64,000 nucleotides of DNA from Dipteris shenzhenensis (lineage: Eukaryota > Polypodiophyta > Polypodiopsida > Gleicheniales), in the NCBI GenBank assembly GCA_047967505.1, contig CM106540.1; one strand, given 5' to 3'. The notes beneath the pieces are model-generated. The model ran no database searches. It saw only the letters and a list, made by a program, of their open reading frames with translations, and had not been told where the DNA came from. Position 1 is the stretch's first letter. Every line of letters begins with the position of its first letter. Positions 43,621 to 56,869 of the stretch are shown here, in pieces. The position numbers and the translations under genes are program-made.

Positions 43621-43929
43621 TGTGCAAAAAGAAAGAGCTATTTACCATGTTCTAAATTTGAAATGCTATATGCTACATTCAAATTCCTATATGCTATATT
43701 CAAATTGGTATCAAATTGGTAAAAATATAAATGTTAACAACCTTGATATTTTGTTTGCAGATTATTTGAGTTGGTGAATTTCAAGTCATTTTTAATGCCT
43801 TGATCTACAATGGGAAAATAAAGTAGGTGCTTCTACTTTAACATATAATTTACTTTAAAAATATGAAAAGGTCACTTATTGAAAGAAGAGAACGTGCTTC
43901 CTATATTAGCATAGAAAACAAGAAAATAT

Positions 43930-46900
43930 GATTACATTTGAGTTTCTCTTCATGGCTATTCATTGATAAATTTATAAAAGAATGGAACCAAATTACTTCT
44001 CAATATATTTTGAAGATGAAATATTGTGTATTTTGTGGTAGAATAGAATTTAACACAGGTTCTTTTACAAAGTTAAAATCAGTAATATCACTACTAGAAT
44101 CAAGTATAACACCATATGACTTATCCAATACATTCATAAGTTTGCATATAGAAAATGGCTGAGGACATATTAGATTAAAAATGGCTTGTAAAGCATGCAT
44201 AGATAGTCCATTCAAATAGTTGTACTCGGTCCCCTATGATCTAGACTATTTACAGAATGTATTAGGTGCGGACATATTTCAAATGCAAATGCTTTCTATA
44301 ATTGATATATCCCTAAACGTTTCTAAAGGTATTACATCTTTAGCAACATGTATACTACAAAGAAAATCGATGTTGGATAATCCACTAATATGCTCCTAAT
44401 ATGTTGGAATTGCCAACAAAGATTTTGTAGTAACTCAACAAACTTACTATCAACAACGAAACACGTTCTAGCGCTTAACTCTAGAACAAATCCCATATTA
44501 AAAAAATACTTAACAATGTATGAACGACCGCATCCAAAACTAGGAGTAAGTGTTCTTTCTTTAGAAGTTATTTCTGATATTCTTGAAAGACACTCTGCTG
44601 ACTCACCATTCGATCTTATGAAAATTGCACATGAGGACAACAACTTGTCATTACTAGAACAAATTAACATGCTACCTACAACTCATCAATTCAAAAAAAA
44701 TACATCGTAGGAAGTCGGCACAATTGTACTTCGTGATTCAATAAGAATTATTGAGCATTAGCTCATAACATTTATGGAAGGTCTGTCACAATGTGACAGA
44801 TTAACACTTGAGTATGCATTATTCCCATTCCTCTATCCTTTTAGATATGGTGCTCATGATGGCAAGATGTTTTTCAACATATATTTAAAAATGAAAATAT
44901 CAACATTGTTCTCCGTGTTCGCTCTTTACAAACCATACTTGTTATTGATGTACCAAATATGTCAATCTATTATAATAGCAAATTCTACTCAAACTACAAT
45001 ATTATAAAGAGATATTGACCAACAAAGATGACAAGATCCAAGAATATCTGAACAAGAGATAATTAGACGTATTCTTAAGTTTCAAATACCAAGTTCTATT
45101 CCTGGATCTCCTTAATGGCATCATAGAAACTTAAAAGATCTAATGGAAATGATTGACACATGGGGCCTTCCCAATATATTCCTTACACTTACTGCAGATG
45201 AGGTATCAACCACGAGTTGGTGTGAAATCGATCAAATAGAAGCCATTGCTAAACAATTCAATAAGAACTTCACATGGAGAGATTGTCTAGTTGAATGCGC
45301 AGTGCTCTTCCATTAGACTACAACAATTCTTAGCAAGATATATTCTGTGCGATAAAGGACTACCAGGTAGAGTCAACCATCACATCATAAGATATGAGGT
45401 ACAAAATCGAGGATCTATGCATGCACACATAATGCTATGGGTAGATGAACAAGACATAGAGATCATATCAAACCAGATAGATGCATATATCCCTTGAATG
45501 ATTTTAATAACTAGCCAGAGAGTTCAATTCAAAGAAAGCTTAACTATATGGTAAAGAGAAAACAAATCCACACATGTAGGCCAACATGCAATCTATTTGA
45601 CTCAAGCACAGACCACAAATGCAAATATGGATTTCCATATCCTATACATTTAGAAACTAAACCTACTTTAGATCCTCTCACACAAAGATGGATCTACTTT
45701 CATCCATCCCTAGAACATCGTAATGTCATTCCACACCATGCAGGAATATTACTCTTGTTGGCAAGTTCTAAAATATGCTATGAAAACCGAACCCATGGGA
45801 CACATGAACTTGAATCCTAGTGATGCAAAACTTCTAGGACTAGATAATCTAGATCCAATTAAGATAAAAATGATATTTGCATACATTCTTTCAAAGCCAA
45901 CATCTCCAACAGAGGCAGCATTGTCATGCTTACAAATATCTACCATTCAAAGAAGCGAAGCTGTGCATTTCATTGACTCCTCTCCCCCATCTATGCACCA
46001 AAAATACCTTCGTGAACATTGTGTTTCTGTAATGCATCCTATAGATATATATTGCGGTCGTTCAAGTGTCATGGAGAACTTGACCTTCCATGAATTCTGG
46101 AAACAATATAATGTCTAGAAGTCAAAAGAAAAAAACGAAGATAACATAACTATCGTAGATTCTTTCGGAAATTATGTATATCCATCAACACGGATTGTAC
46201 GTTTCATAGTTTACCACCCTGCTCATCGTTTTGAAGGATTTTTTTACAACCTTCTACTAAAGAATGTAAATTTTAGAAATGAGAATGAGCTCATTTCTGA
46301 AAACAATCATACAAAATCTTACTTCTTAGAATGCCATATCCGAGAACTCGTAAAAACAGAAGAAGACATCGAATCTCTAATCGATCAATATTGCAAAGTG
46401 CACTTGCTAATTGATCAAAATCGCTACCAACTAACAGACATGATACTCCAAAAAAGCCCATTACGTGTTATTCAAAACTCCTTCATGGCTTCAACCAACC
46501 TTCATGAAGATACCAACATAACACGTCACGCACAAAATTACTTCAAATGATAAACGAGTTCAAGGACTTTGAAAATGCAACTCTTTCTTCTGAACAACAA
46601 GAAATTTACGAAAAGATTAATGGATCACCCACACGATTTCATGTCATTTGTGGTACTCCTGGTTTAGGAAAGACATTTATGATCAAGTACATTACTTATA
46701 ATTATGTAAAACAAGGAAAATCCATTGTTCTAGCAGCAACAACAGGAGCAGTTGCAATGAGAGTAAGTCAATTAACAACTACTGTCCATCATCAGTCTCT
46801 ACCAAAGAGACACAATATGTTTCGTACCTCCTTACCAATGTCAGACGAATGATACATAGAATTGCAAAATGCAAAAATCATAATAATTGATGAGATCTCA

Positions 46901-47541
46901 ATGATGACATGCCAAACATTAAACACAGAAATCAGACAGTTGTGCGAAACTTGCAAGCAAACAATCTTGCAACCTTTTGAAAATAAAAAAATGCACTTAT
47001 TCAGAGATATGTCCCAATTGCCTCTAGTATGTAAATGCAAGGTGCAAGAAAATGAATTTTGTAGAAAATGCTATATTGGAAACTCAGGTTTCTAGACAAC
47101 TGCAACCTTTTCATTCCTTCACACATCAATACATCACCTAGAAGATCCAACATACATAGAATTCTTAAACATAATAAAAAAAAGACAACCAACGGTAGAA
47201 GAGATTCAATATTACTTAGGTAATTTAATCATAAGTGATAGTGAAGCAAATGATTTCATTGACAAGGACACAACTATACTGTGCACCCATCAAAATGACA
47301 CATGATACTATAATGAGCTCATACTACATAAGAAATTCAGTGAGTATCAAATTAAAAGCATCACTGTGACATCAACAGCTCAAATGCGTCTCACAAACAT
47401 GGCTGGAAAGGAACCAAATGAATACATTTATAAATGGAGCACACTACAAGACCTTAGGAATTTCATGGATAACAATCAACATGAAGTACAACAATGGAAG
47501 GCAAAACATGGGGACAAAGAAATGAGAGAAAACGGTTAGTA
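43930..47541 (+). pseudogene. Helitron Rep-helicase relic
   Basis: Pieces in order: a zinc-finger-like N-terminus (YCVFCG, CKACIDSPF), HEDNNLSLLEQINMLPT, CDRLTLEYALFPFLYPF and GLPNIFLTLTADEVS. Then come the Rep two-His motif HAH (45420-45428), a Tyr motif YYSCWQVLKYAMK (45747 onward) and ILSKPTSPTEAALSC. The Pif1-type helicase shows Walker A GTPGLGKT (46652-46675), Walker B IIIDEIS (near 46877-46900) and RDMSQLPLVC. Many stops and shifts (for example TGA 45496, TAG 46117, TGA 46849). Helitrons move by rolling-circle replication. The TC and CTRR ends were not located. Confidence 0.85.
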
Positions 47542-47544
47542 ATC

Positions 47545-49435
47545 TAAATTTATTTATAAAAAATGATTAAACTTGGAAATCCACCATCTACAAAAAAATT
47601 TTACTTTCTAAAAAATAGAGACATAATCTAGTATATTTAAATAGAAGCTCATTTTCAATAAATGTAAAGGACTTCCTATTTCAAACTATAGGAAAGTCAT
47701 AGTATTGAAGGACTCTTAATTCATAGCATATATTACTTAATTTTTTTCATTTTCAAAGCATTACTACTTTTTCCCAAAACACAAAAAATAATTCATGTAT
47801 GAACTATTATTAAAAATATTCTTTTAAATACGTCATGTTTTTTGTGACATATAACTCCATTTATAACAATTCCAAAAAAAACTAATTTTAAGTATACTAC
47901 ATAAATTTTCATGTATTGTTGTCTTATAATAATATTGTAGTGTATTTCAAATATTTCTACTATTAGAGTCCTCTTCTTGATATCATTATTAATACTTTTA
48001 AAATTGCAAGTTTACATAAATCTATGTTATAAATTCAATTTATAAATTAAGTCAAAATGGAAAATATTATTTAAAAATTTCTAGGAAATAGCACTAAATT
48101 CATTTATATATATTCTAGCTCAGTACAGCTACCTGCCCGGATCTATTTCAAAACTTAGATGGCAACTTATGTTTTGTTTTGTTTTGAGAACCGGCTTTGC
48201 TGTGTGAGGTACTTACACCCACCAAGCATCTCATGGAGAACTCTTTCCTTCCACCTTATTTATTCGGTGCCACTTCAAGTGTGGACCCTCCGTCTTATGT
48301 GTGAGTACTGATAGAGAACATAAGCATATCTTTGCTTTCCAACTATTTTTCTTTTCTACTTTTAGCTTGTTACATTACCCTCCGTGGTTCAAAAATTCTC
48401 AACATGTTTTTATATACCAAAAGAGATCCTTGTAATTTCTAATGCTTTGGTAGCAGATATACATTTTCTTCTCTCCTAATATCTATTGCTGATTGCTTTG
48501 TTTGGATAAACTTGGCAAGTAGTCCAATAGGAAAGGTGTCTGTGATAAGAAAAATTTGATAGACACTAGCTCCTTCAGATTTGAAGTATTGAAAGGGTGA
48601 TGGTGAAGGGACCAAGTAGGGAAAATACTTATTTTCAGTGATTGTCGAATTGTCCTCATCTCATGTTTGTGGTTTTGGTTCAACGTTTAGAACTTTCCAA
48701 ACGTTTTCTCATTTGATAACCATATTTCCAGATTGATCGAACCATTAAGGATCATTGCAGAGAGCCCAAATGTATGACTACTATCACTCTGTTATAAGAT
48801 AAATTCCTTGATTCTCTTCACATGATGTGGAGAATTCTATGATCACAGAATGATTATGGAATTTGTGTAAACTCAAATATCATGTTATACGTCGCTTTGA
48901 CGTGATCCAGAGCATCACTTTTAAAAATAGATTTTAGGATATATACCAGTGGTTGGAAAAGTCTTGGAAATCATGACACTTATGTTACATGGCAAGGAAG
49001 CTCTGTATACAGAAGAGGGCAAGTTCAAGACTTAGGAATTGAATAAACGTGTTGAAAGATCATAGTGGTAGGGAAAGAAGCAAGCTAACACTAGGAACGG
49101 AAAGGAAAGATAACAAGTATAATGGAAATGAAATGGAAAGGAAATGAAAGCAAGGGACAAGTACTCACATGATACCAAAGAGCTTGATGTTGACTGATGT
49201 CAATGACTCAAGACAAGTACAACACTATATAGTGTGACACTTGACTCTAGAAAGCCATAGTGTATATGGGATAGCTCCCAATATGACACATGGCATGTCT
49301 AGGACTCACTAGACTCTAAAACACCCCCTAAACACCTAGTACACTCATTTTTGACTCACTTTGGCTTCATATTCCAACACCCCTCCATGAAGGCAACGTG
49401 AGAGAATAGAGGAGAGAAGCCACACCCATGACAAC
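47545..49435. other. No gene recognised, AT-rich
   Basis: AT-rich to about 48130, then mixed low-information sequence. No ORF, terminal repeat or RNA gene is supported. Confidence 0.5.
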
Positions 49436-49439
49436 ATCC

Positions 49440-49625
49440 AACTATTAGCCTATGCAATCTCAAAGGCAAGTGTGCATGGCTCAGAGACTAGTGAGCATGG
49501 TACAACAGACTCAGAGGCTCATCTAGCATGGCTCAGAGGCTCAACATGCATGGATGCAAAAGACTAAGAGCATGGCTCAGAGGCTAAAGAGCATGGCACA
49601 ACAGGCTCAGAGGCTCAACAATGGA
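49440..49625. repeat. Short minisatellite, GCATGGCTCAGAGGCT units
   Basis: About six variants of a 20-30 bp unit around AGCATGGCTCAGAGGCTCA or GGCACAACAGGCTCAGAGGC follow one another. Confidence 0.8.
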
Positions 49626-49639
49626 GAACTCATCAATGG

Positions 49640-50525
49640 AAGGACTCCTTATGCAAGGGCAGAGCACCCACACACATCAAAAACAATAATCGTTGTCATG
49701 CTCATTGAGGGTAACATGGGTAGTAAGTGCATAAATATCTTCTTAGGGTTCTTCAGGGTCTTCATCTTCCGCTTTTGCAACTAGGTTGGCATGATGTTTT
49801 TCTTATTCTGTCTACTTCTTCTTGAAGCAATTTGCTTTAATATGACCCTTCCGTTTGCAATATCTGCATATGATATTCTTATTGGCTCGCCATTTGCTTG
49901 TAGAAATAAGGGCCTCTTCAGTGCCGAATATAGGAGTAGATTCCTTTTCTTTGTTCCGGCGGCCTTTCTCAATAAGAAGAGCAACCAAATCATCAAATAT
50001 GGTAGCTGCAAGTCATAGGACCTCAATGGTTTGCTCAAAGCAAGAAATACCTTGCATGCTTTTGATTAGGATAGCCATTTTGTCCTCATCATCTAGAGGG
50101 CACTTCAAACTTGACAATTGTTGAAAAAGAGAGTGTAATTTGGTCAGATGATCACCTAGCTCTTCATCTTCTTGCATTTTTAGCTCATAAAACTTTGATT
50201 TTAGAAAAACTTTGGAGTTAGTAACCTTGTTACCAAATAGGCTCTCCAACTTGTCCCAAATCTCCTTAGCCGTGGATTTGAAGTTGACGTGATGAATGAG
50301 AGAATCTGCCAAGCATAGCCCAATAAGAGCAATAGCTCTGTCATTCTACTGCTTTTAAATTTTGTGGTGTTGTTGATCTGTTGGAGTGGCATTAGTTGCG
50401 ATGATATCCCATACTCCTTCCTTCATGAGAAGCAACTGCTGCATCTTCATCTGCCAAGTAGAAAAACCTTGGCCCTTGAATTTCTCCACGAGTAGAGAGG
50501 TGGAGGATAGAGATGTCATCACAAG
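49640..50525 (-). pseudogene. Copia gag relic
   Basis: The minus strand from about 50520 reads VEKFKGQGFSTWQMKMQQLL, then an intact segment (50312-50013) with STAKEIWDKLESLF and ELGDHLTKLHSLFQQLSSLK, then the CCHC knuckle CRYCKRKGHIKANC (near 49860). These are gag core and nucleocapsid of a Ty1/copia element. Stops occur at several sites (before NDRAIALIG, after QTIEVL, after FKKK). A degraded primer-binding-like site lies near 50968 on the same strand. No LTR was identified. Confidence 0.85.
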
Positions 50526-50529
50526 GGAA

Positions 50530-51000
50530 ATAGAGCAGTTTCAGCACACATTTACAAGATGGGAGTAGCCAGGTACATAGGCAGGCATAAAGAAAATTTT
50601 GACATTCCTTCATTACAGCTTGTCTGTCTGAATAACCAACAAGAACTCTTGCCATATCTGCTCCATCATTTAAGAATAAAAATGAAAGCTATAATTAATA
50701 AGTGTGTCATAATTCATTGCTTCGCGCTGGAACTTGAGGTATTTATGTTGCATGGAAGAAAATTTAATTGTGCATCAACAACTAGGCTCAACAGAACTAT
50801 AGTGAGATCTCCACAAAATAAGCTCAACTTGTCTCTTCACTCAATCTACTGACCATAAAATTTTAGCTTAAGAGCTTGCTCATTTTTAGATATTGCTACA
50901 TGGCCATCAGTGAATCCTTATATGGTAGACTGTAGTTAGGTTCAGGTGTCCAAATGATGTCCAAAGCACAAGTCTGATAGCATGCATTAGAAAATAGATT
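50530..51000. other. Probable leader of the minus-strand copia relic
   Basis: No coding similarity. AAGTCTGATAGCATGC at about 50967-50982 is, on the minus strand, close to the TGGTATCAGAGC primer site (two mismatches in the core), which would put the lost LTR just above 50980. Confidence 0.35.
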
Positions 51001-51004
51001 CCAA

Positions 51005-51115
51005 TCCAATTCAAGTGGTGGTGTGCCTCTTCTCTTAAGAATAAATATATCTAATGCAATTCGAGTGGTGGTGTGCTTCTCTAAAAATAAATATATCTAA
51101 AACTTGAGAACGGGC
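51005..51115. repeat. Short tandem duplication, about 57 bp
   Basis: CAATTC(A/G)AGTGGTGGTGTGC and AATAAATATATCTAA appear twice in order, the copies differing by small indels. Confidence 0.7.
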
Positions 51116-51119
51116 CCTT

Positions 51120-52550
51120 CCATCGTCTTGTGCTTCTATGTTCATGTCAAGGTTCTCACTTTTTACCATCACCATGTCCAAATCAAGGTTTTTCTCTTGT
51201 TGTCATGGTCTATGTTTTTTTCCTCTACATTTAACTGAATTTACTGCCACAAGATCAATACATAAAGTTCGAAGAATGATTGAAAATTTGCTTGTGTGAT
51301 ATGTCACTATCTTACAAAGAATAGGAAATTGAACATTAGAATATGTTCTTTCAACAAAGAAGGAAGATTTACACTGTTATTGAAGCCCTACTACGTCCTT
51401 TTTTTCAATTATGACTGGCCCTATCTCGGTGAGAAATTCTAGAACTATTAGCCTCAAGTAGACTTTAGAAAGCATATTAGCATTTCATTGCACACATGCA
51501 AGTATTGAATCTACTTGCTAGTGTATTTTCTCACCAAATAGCAATATAGTCATTTTATTGTTGTATATTAGCAAAAACTAGCAAACACAATTGAAATGAG
51601 GAATTGGTTTGATTTTCCCCTAGCTTATAGCATTTCTAAAAAGGATTATAGCATTTCTACAAAGGATGACTGCTACCTTCAATGCCTGGTTTTCATTTAA
51701 CTGTCCACCTTATAGGACGTTCCCACGAGAGCATAAATGCCACAAATTGGCAATTTTTCTCCATGCCAGGGAGGTTCCCACGAGCAGCCCCGAATCCCAA
51801 GGAGCTAAAATGTGGTGATGAATGCCCCGCGGGGGACAAGATAACGGTCTCTTGAGGAGGGGCTAGCCTCCTTCTCACCAATCCTCTTTGCAGATTGTAG
51901 GTTTTTCTACTGACACTGGCACTCAGCAGATCATTTTCGTTAGAATCTGGTGATGAGGAGCCTAGTTAGAACCAATGCTGAGCAACGCTGGAAAGTGCTC
52001 ATGAATGATCAAGCAGAATTGACGAGCATAGAGTGGGAATGGGCCTTGGTCATGCCATCTCCTATATGGTGCTAATCTTCCCATAAAATATCTTAGGGGC
52101 AAGGATGCACATTTGTTGTAATCAACCAGTAAAGAAATTCAGGCCAACCAACAGCTTCTCCTGATCCTTATGCAACTATGTTACATCTTTTTAGTCGACT
52201 GATTGGAGGTGGCTTTCTAGTTAGCGAGCGGTAATTATCATTGGATTCTTGTCCTAAATGAAAGCTTAATTCTATCTATAGAAGCTCATCATGGACCTAC
52301 TTGTTGCGCTTGTTGTGGTTGACATCATTCGTCCACCATTGTCGGCATTAGCTTCATCAATTTGAAGCTCTAAGAGCTAGGAGTCGAAGGAGATAAAGGC
52401 GACAAGGCAATTAGTGTGGGTGCATGCCCCTTGAGTGGTCTCATTCATCATGAGCAAATAAGTGGATGTCCCATTCATCATGACGGTCCTCAAGGCCCTC
52501 CCACTATCAGAAGTGCCTAGGTGGGGATGGCCCGGGTCTGCTGTCCTTCA
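51120..52550. other. No gene recognised
   Basis: Mixed composition. The right part may be upstream sequence of the LINE at 52560, but no endonuclease motif could be read. Confidence 0.4.
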
Positions 52551-52559
52551 GGTGCTTTT

Positions 52560-53420
52560 GGGAGTGCTTTCATGCTCCCTTGCGGTAGGGACTACTCTAG
52601 CAGTCGCACAATTGTAGCTGAATTTGTCAGATCCTAATAGGGAGAGCTCGATCAAATATCTGGCATTGGCACTCGATCTATTTTGGACACCGCTCGCAAG
52701 ATTTGACTAAGATCTTGAGCATGGAGTTGCACCCCCATCTTGTTGACATTATTCATGTCATGCAGACAAGTTTTGTTCAAGAGCATATTGGGCACAAGAG
52801 GAGTATCAGCCTACTATATTTCAAGAAGGCTTATGATAGGGTGGAGGAGCCTTTTTTGGAGGGCACCATGCAAAGGATGTGCTTCTTGGAGTACTAGATT
52901 TGGGGGGTCTTTGCCTTGTATATTGGGAGTTCAAATCAAATGCTTATCGAGGGTCATATAAGGGAGGCCTTTTCTCTCTCTCCCCTCATTGCATCAGGGC
53001 TGCCCTCGAGCTCCTTTTCTTTTGCTCTTTGTGGCAAAGGCTCTGCTAAATAGTTGGATGATAGGAGGTGCCTCCTAATTTGAAGAGAGGAGTACTAGAC
53101 TCAAAGTTGCAGAGAATATGGTCCTTTTTTATGGAGGGCATGCCAGAGAGTCTAGAGGGAGACTGTGGTGCCCTCAAGGTTTATTCTCAGGCATCTAGGG
53201 CCAAAATCAATTGGACCAAAATAGTTGGGGTTTCATGGTGACTAAACAGATATTGTAGATTTGCCTAAAGTGTGGGCTCTCTCTTGGCTTTTGTTGAATC
53301 TCGTGCCAATTAGACAACGAGGTACTTAGATGCTAGGTGGGCATCGACATTTCAACTTTGGTGTTGCTTCAGTTTCTTGTGGGACAGGCAAGGCTTGTTT
53401 ATCTATCGAGATCTTTGCTT
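52560..53420 (+). pseudogene. LINE reverse transcriptase fragment
   Basis: Frame pieces match plant LINE RT: LHPHLVDIIHVMQTSFVQ, FKKAYDRV (normally DFEKAYDRV), FLEGTMQRM, LYIGSSNQMLIEG, and SPSLHQGCPRAPFLLLFVA (normally ..QGCPLAP.LF). The FADD catalytic motif was not found, and frames shift near 52900 and 52975. It lies on the opposite strand to the LINE at 28-39 kb. Confidence 0.7.
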
Positions 53421-53880
53421 TTTAATAAGAGATTTGGCTGAGTTACTTCTTTTTGCCTACTTGTTGCCACAAGTATCGACTGGTATATCACACTTTGTGA
53501 TGCCACACTTTGATTTTCAATGCCAATGATTCCAATCAGTACATCAGGTTTTACTTCATTGGGATGTTGAGGCTTGGCTCTAAGTAGACAACCCACGCAT
53601 TCATGCCCAACTCCAAAGCCTCTACACATAGGCTGAAATCTATATTTGGGAGACTTCTATGTGGGCACTCCCTATCTAGTGTTTTTTCCCACATTTGAAG
53701 CACTTGATGGGTGTTTGGTATGTAGCAAGTATCACTTGATTTGCATACACCAAAATGAGTCCTTCTGCACCTTCCATGTTACAGTAGTACATGGGATACT
53801 TTCGCTCAAACTTGTATTGTAGTTCCAGCTCTGCAAGTTGGAGATGTTTAATTGGCACAACTACTGCAAGGGGATTGTGA
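53400..53880 (-). pseudogene. Unidentified ORF relic with a CX2C-type motif
   Basis: The minus strand reads LAELELQYKFERKYPMYYC, then QTPIKCFKCGKKH, then after a stop or shift SLPNIDFSLCVEALELGMNA. CFKCGKKH resembles half a zinc knuckle. I do not recognise the family. It could be part of a retroelement gag or LINE ORF1. Low confidence. Confidence 0.3.
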
Positions 53881-53889
53881 GTTTGGGGG

Positions 53890-54415
53890 TGTTATGGAGG
53901 ACTAGAATTCCTCAACAGTTGAGAAACTTGGGTCCTTATAGGGATGGGATTTAGCCTTAGCACTTGTAAATTAGGATACTTACACATTAGGATTAACCTT
54001 GTTGATATTATTAGGGCTTGGGTTGTGCAACCCTCATGTTGTAGATAAGTATTTACATTAAAAGAAGGCAAAAAATGTGGGAGTCATTGGTTAATAAAAT
54101 GATGGCTGCTAGCTTAAACTCTTTCTAGGGACTAGAATTTTGCATTGATGAAGTCTAGGATAAAAAAGGTTTCCCAAACGACAAGTTATGGGCTTTGAAG
54201 GAAGGTCAAAATTTGAAAATTTCACTAAAGGGTCCCTCCATATTTTTAAAAAATTTAACAAAAATTTTGAAAGTAGCTTGGTCTCAAGATAGTTTAACTT
54301 AACTTGGCTAGATTTCCCTAAAATGGTTGATTTGCTATAGTAAAGTAAAGCTAATCTAATTGTGGTCAATTAATTATGGGTTAGTTTAACTGATCCAATT
54401 ATGGGAAACTAATTG
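53890..54415. other. No gene recognised
   Basis: AT-rich, with an 86-codon minus-strand open stretch (54369-54109) that has no support. Confidence 0.4.
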
Positions 54416-54419
54416 TTGG

Positions 54420-55150
54420 TTACGATTTTGTGAGTGATGGTGAGGGGGGGAAGTGGTAGCCGGTGGCAGTTGGCAGGGTATTTGTGAGGGGGAGCAATGG
54501 GCTAATGAGGGGCGGGCTGGCACAAGGTTATAAGCAAGGTTAGTCGGGTGACAATAGGCATCACTACATTGAGGGGGCTACGAGGGGAGAGGTAATGGGA
54601 GGGGCAATGATGACAACATGGGATGAGGGTTGGCAAGGTTGATAGCGGAGAGAGGTTCAAGGCAAGGGACGAGAGGTTTGAGGTAGGGGCTAATAAGACT
54701 GTGGTGGTGATAGCATGGTGTATGGGCTAGTGGGGTCAACGAGGGGCAGAGGTTTGAGGCAAGGGGGGGAGAGCTTCGAGATAGGATGGGCTTGGGAGGA
54801 ACAAAAGGGCGGGGGGCCTAGGGGCTAGTAGGGTTTCTGGGCTAGGGGCTAGCAAGGGTGGGTGGGCTAAGGGCTAGTGGGGGTGATAGAGAAGGGGGGG
54901 GGGTGCATTCAAGGTGGGCGGTTTTGGGGATTGGAAGGCACGAAGGGATGTAGGGGGATTTGGGCAATGCACAACAATGGGGGAAATGTGGGCTGGGAGC
55001 TAGCAAAGTCAATGGGGATGAAAGGGGTGATGGGAGGAGTAACAGCAATGGCATGGGCTAGGGCGATTTGATGCATGGGGGGATTAGGAGGCATAATGTT
55101 GGGCTTCTGCAAAAAACCATGGGAAAGATCGAGGAGTACATGAATTTTGT
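54420..55150. repeat. G-rich low-complexity tract
   Basis: Degenerate units such as GGGGCTAGTGGGG, GGGCTAGGGGCTAGCAAGG and GAGGGGAGAGG. Strong G over C bias on the plus strand, similar in type but not in sequence to 10440-11320. Confidence 0.7.
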
Positions 55151-55397
55151 AGGGTGTGGGGGTTTAGAGGGTTAATTTTTGCGGTCAATTTGCTTTATGG
55201 AAGGCACCATGTTGGAGCATATAATAAGGATAGATTTTTGTAATTTCACAATAATTACAAGCACTTTCATACTCCTTTGCCTTGATTGATTTATCATTGA
55301 TGGTTTTCATTGGACTTTCTTTCTCATGAAAGCATACATGTGATTTGCTTTTGCTTTAGGCACGAGCCTCCCCGACAACAGTCATTAGGGGAAAAAT

Positions 55398-56865
55398 GGG
55401 GTCTCAAAAGGGCCTCCAATTAGTGTTTCCAAATTTTAAGGGATTAGAGAGGGATTTGAGGTGTACCAATGAGAGTGCTCCTTTGTGTGGGGCAATGATA
55501 TGTTGATTTGGAGGGATGACAAGCATGCGGAGAGCCCCTATTAGTGGCTATTCCTCTCACATTGGGGACCACCCAAACCATCCTCCCCCCCCTCAACCCA
55601 TGCTTGACCACCCTCCCATGTGCACCCACCCTAGATCTAGCCCCAAACTAGATTTAAGGCTTTGTGGGCCCTTGTGGGCAAATTTCTCTTCTCTTTGGGT
55701 GTATTGTAGGTCTGCCCCCTCTATCATGACACATCAAGTGGGTCAAACCCCCCCTGTTGAGACTTTCATCCCGAATAGCTTGGCAAGTCTTAACATCAGC
55801 AGCATCACGAGCTCCAGGCATCTCCTTTGCATCACCATTCCCTTCAAGTTCTACATCACCTCCAAAACAACTTGCTCATGCATGACTTTGTGTCTTTGTA
55901 TATTAAGAGCCCATATCATCCATGCTCACCATTCTCATCTCATCCTCCATGAAGTTCCTAAAAGAACAGCAAAGGGAACCTTAGCAAAAACAATGCACCA
56001 TTGTGGATAATCCAAAGCAAGAAATTTCATTGAAACACTACGGGATTAACCTTTAGCTCATATTATCCTCTTTAAAGAACCTCTAATGGTTAAAGATGCT
56101 TCTTTTCTTAAAAACACAGATAATGGATCACATATTGATCGTGCAATTGTAATACACATGGTAACATGGAAGATCTCCTCAAATGGTGCCATCAATAGTA
56201 GTAGAGTTTAGAGAGTGTGATAAGCCATGATAGAAGGTATGTCATGTTTGAAGAGGGATGAGGAGGACAACGAATGCTTATGAGGGAGGAGAAGCAAGCA
56301 AAGGACTAGGTGTGAGGATGAGGGTAGACGAATAGGAATGAGTAGGACAGAGGAGAAGCAACAGGATTAGGCATGAGCATGAGGGAAGAGGAGCATTTAT
56401 GAGTAGGAGGAAGGAGAAGCAAAAGGAGGATCAGGCATGAGCATGAGGGCAGAGGAGAATGGATGGGCATGAGGGAGGAGAAGGACGAGGAGGAGGAATG
56501 GGATGAGTGGAAGAGGAGGAGGGAGACAGGGAAGAGGATGGGGGGAGGGAGAGAGGATGGGAGGAGGAGGGAGAGAGAGGGAATTCAAATGCAAAATTCA
56601 AAATTTCAACTTTGGAGGATGGGGGGAGGAGGGAATTCAAATTCAAAATTTGAAAGTTTGACTTTGGGAGAAGTGCCCCCTCCTTGGTGTAAGAGGTGGC
56701 CCCCTCCTAGTTGTACAAGGTGTAAGAGGTGGACTCAACTGGGCTTAACTGGGCTTAACCCACCTAGGTAGGGGGGTTAGGACTCGCTTTGGACCCCACA
56801 ATAGGGCTTACATTAGGCCTAAGCCATTTCTTAATCCATTCCTTATGAGGCCCTTTTGAGACCCC
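55398..56865. repeat. 18-bp perfect inverted repeat pair, 1.47 kb span
   Basis: GGGGTCTCAAAAGGGCCT (55398-55415) and its exact reverse complement (56848-56865) bracket sequence without recognisable genes. AAT lies outside each end (55395-55397 and 56866-56868), a possible 3-bp target duplication. May be the ends of a non-autonomous DNA element, or chance. Confidence 0.4.
56260..56640. repeat. AG-rich minisatellite
   Basis: Units like AGGAGAAGCAA.AGGA, GGCATGAGCATGAGGG and GGAGGAGGGAGAGAGAGG repeat irregularly, followed by two copies of GAATTCAAATGCAAAATTCAAA-type sequence near 56580-56650. Confidence 0.7.
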
Positions 56866-56869
56866 AATT

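Noticed and set aside
54842-55112. Pro/Ser-rich frames on both strands
   Set aside because: Artefacts of the G-rich low-complexity tract.
55516-56010. 164-codon plus-strand open frame
   Set aside because: No recognisable domain, low-complexity Pro/His stretch, lies inside the inverted-repeat interval.
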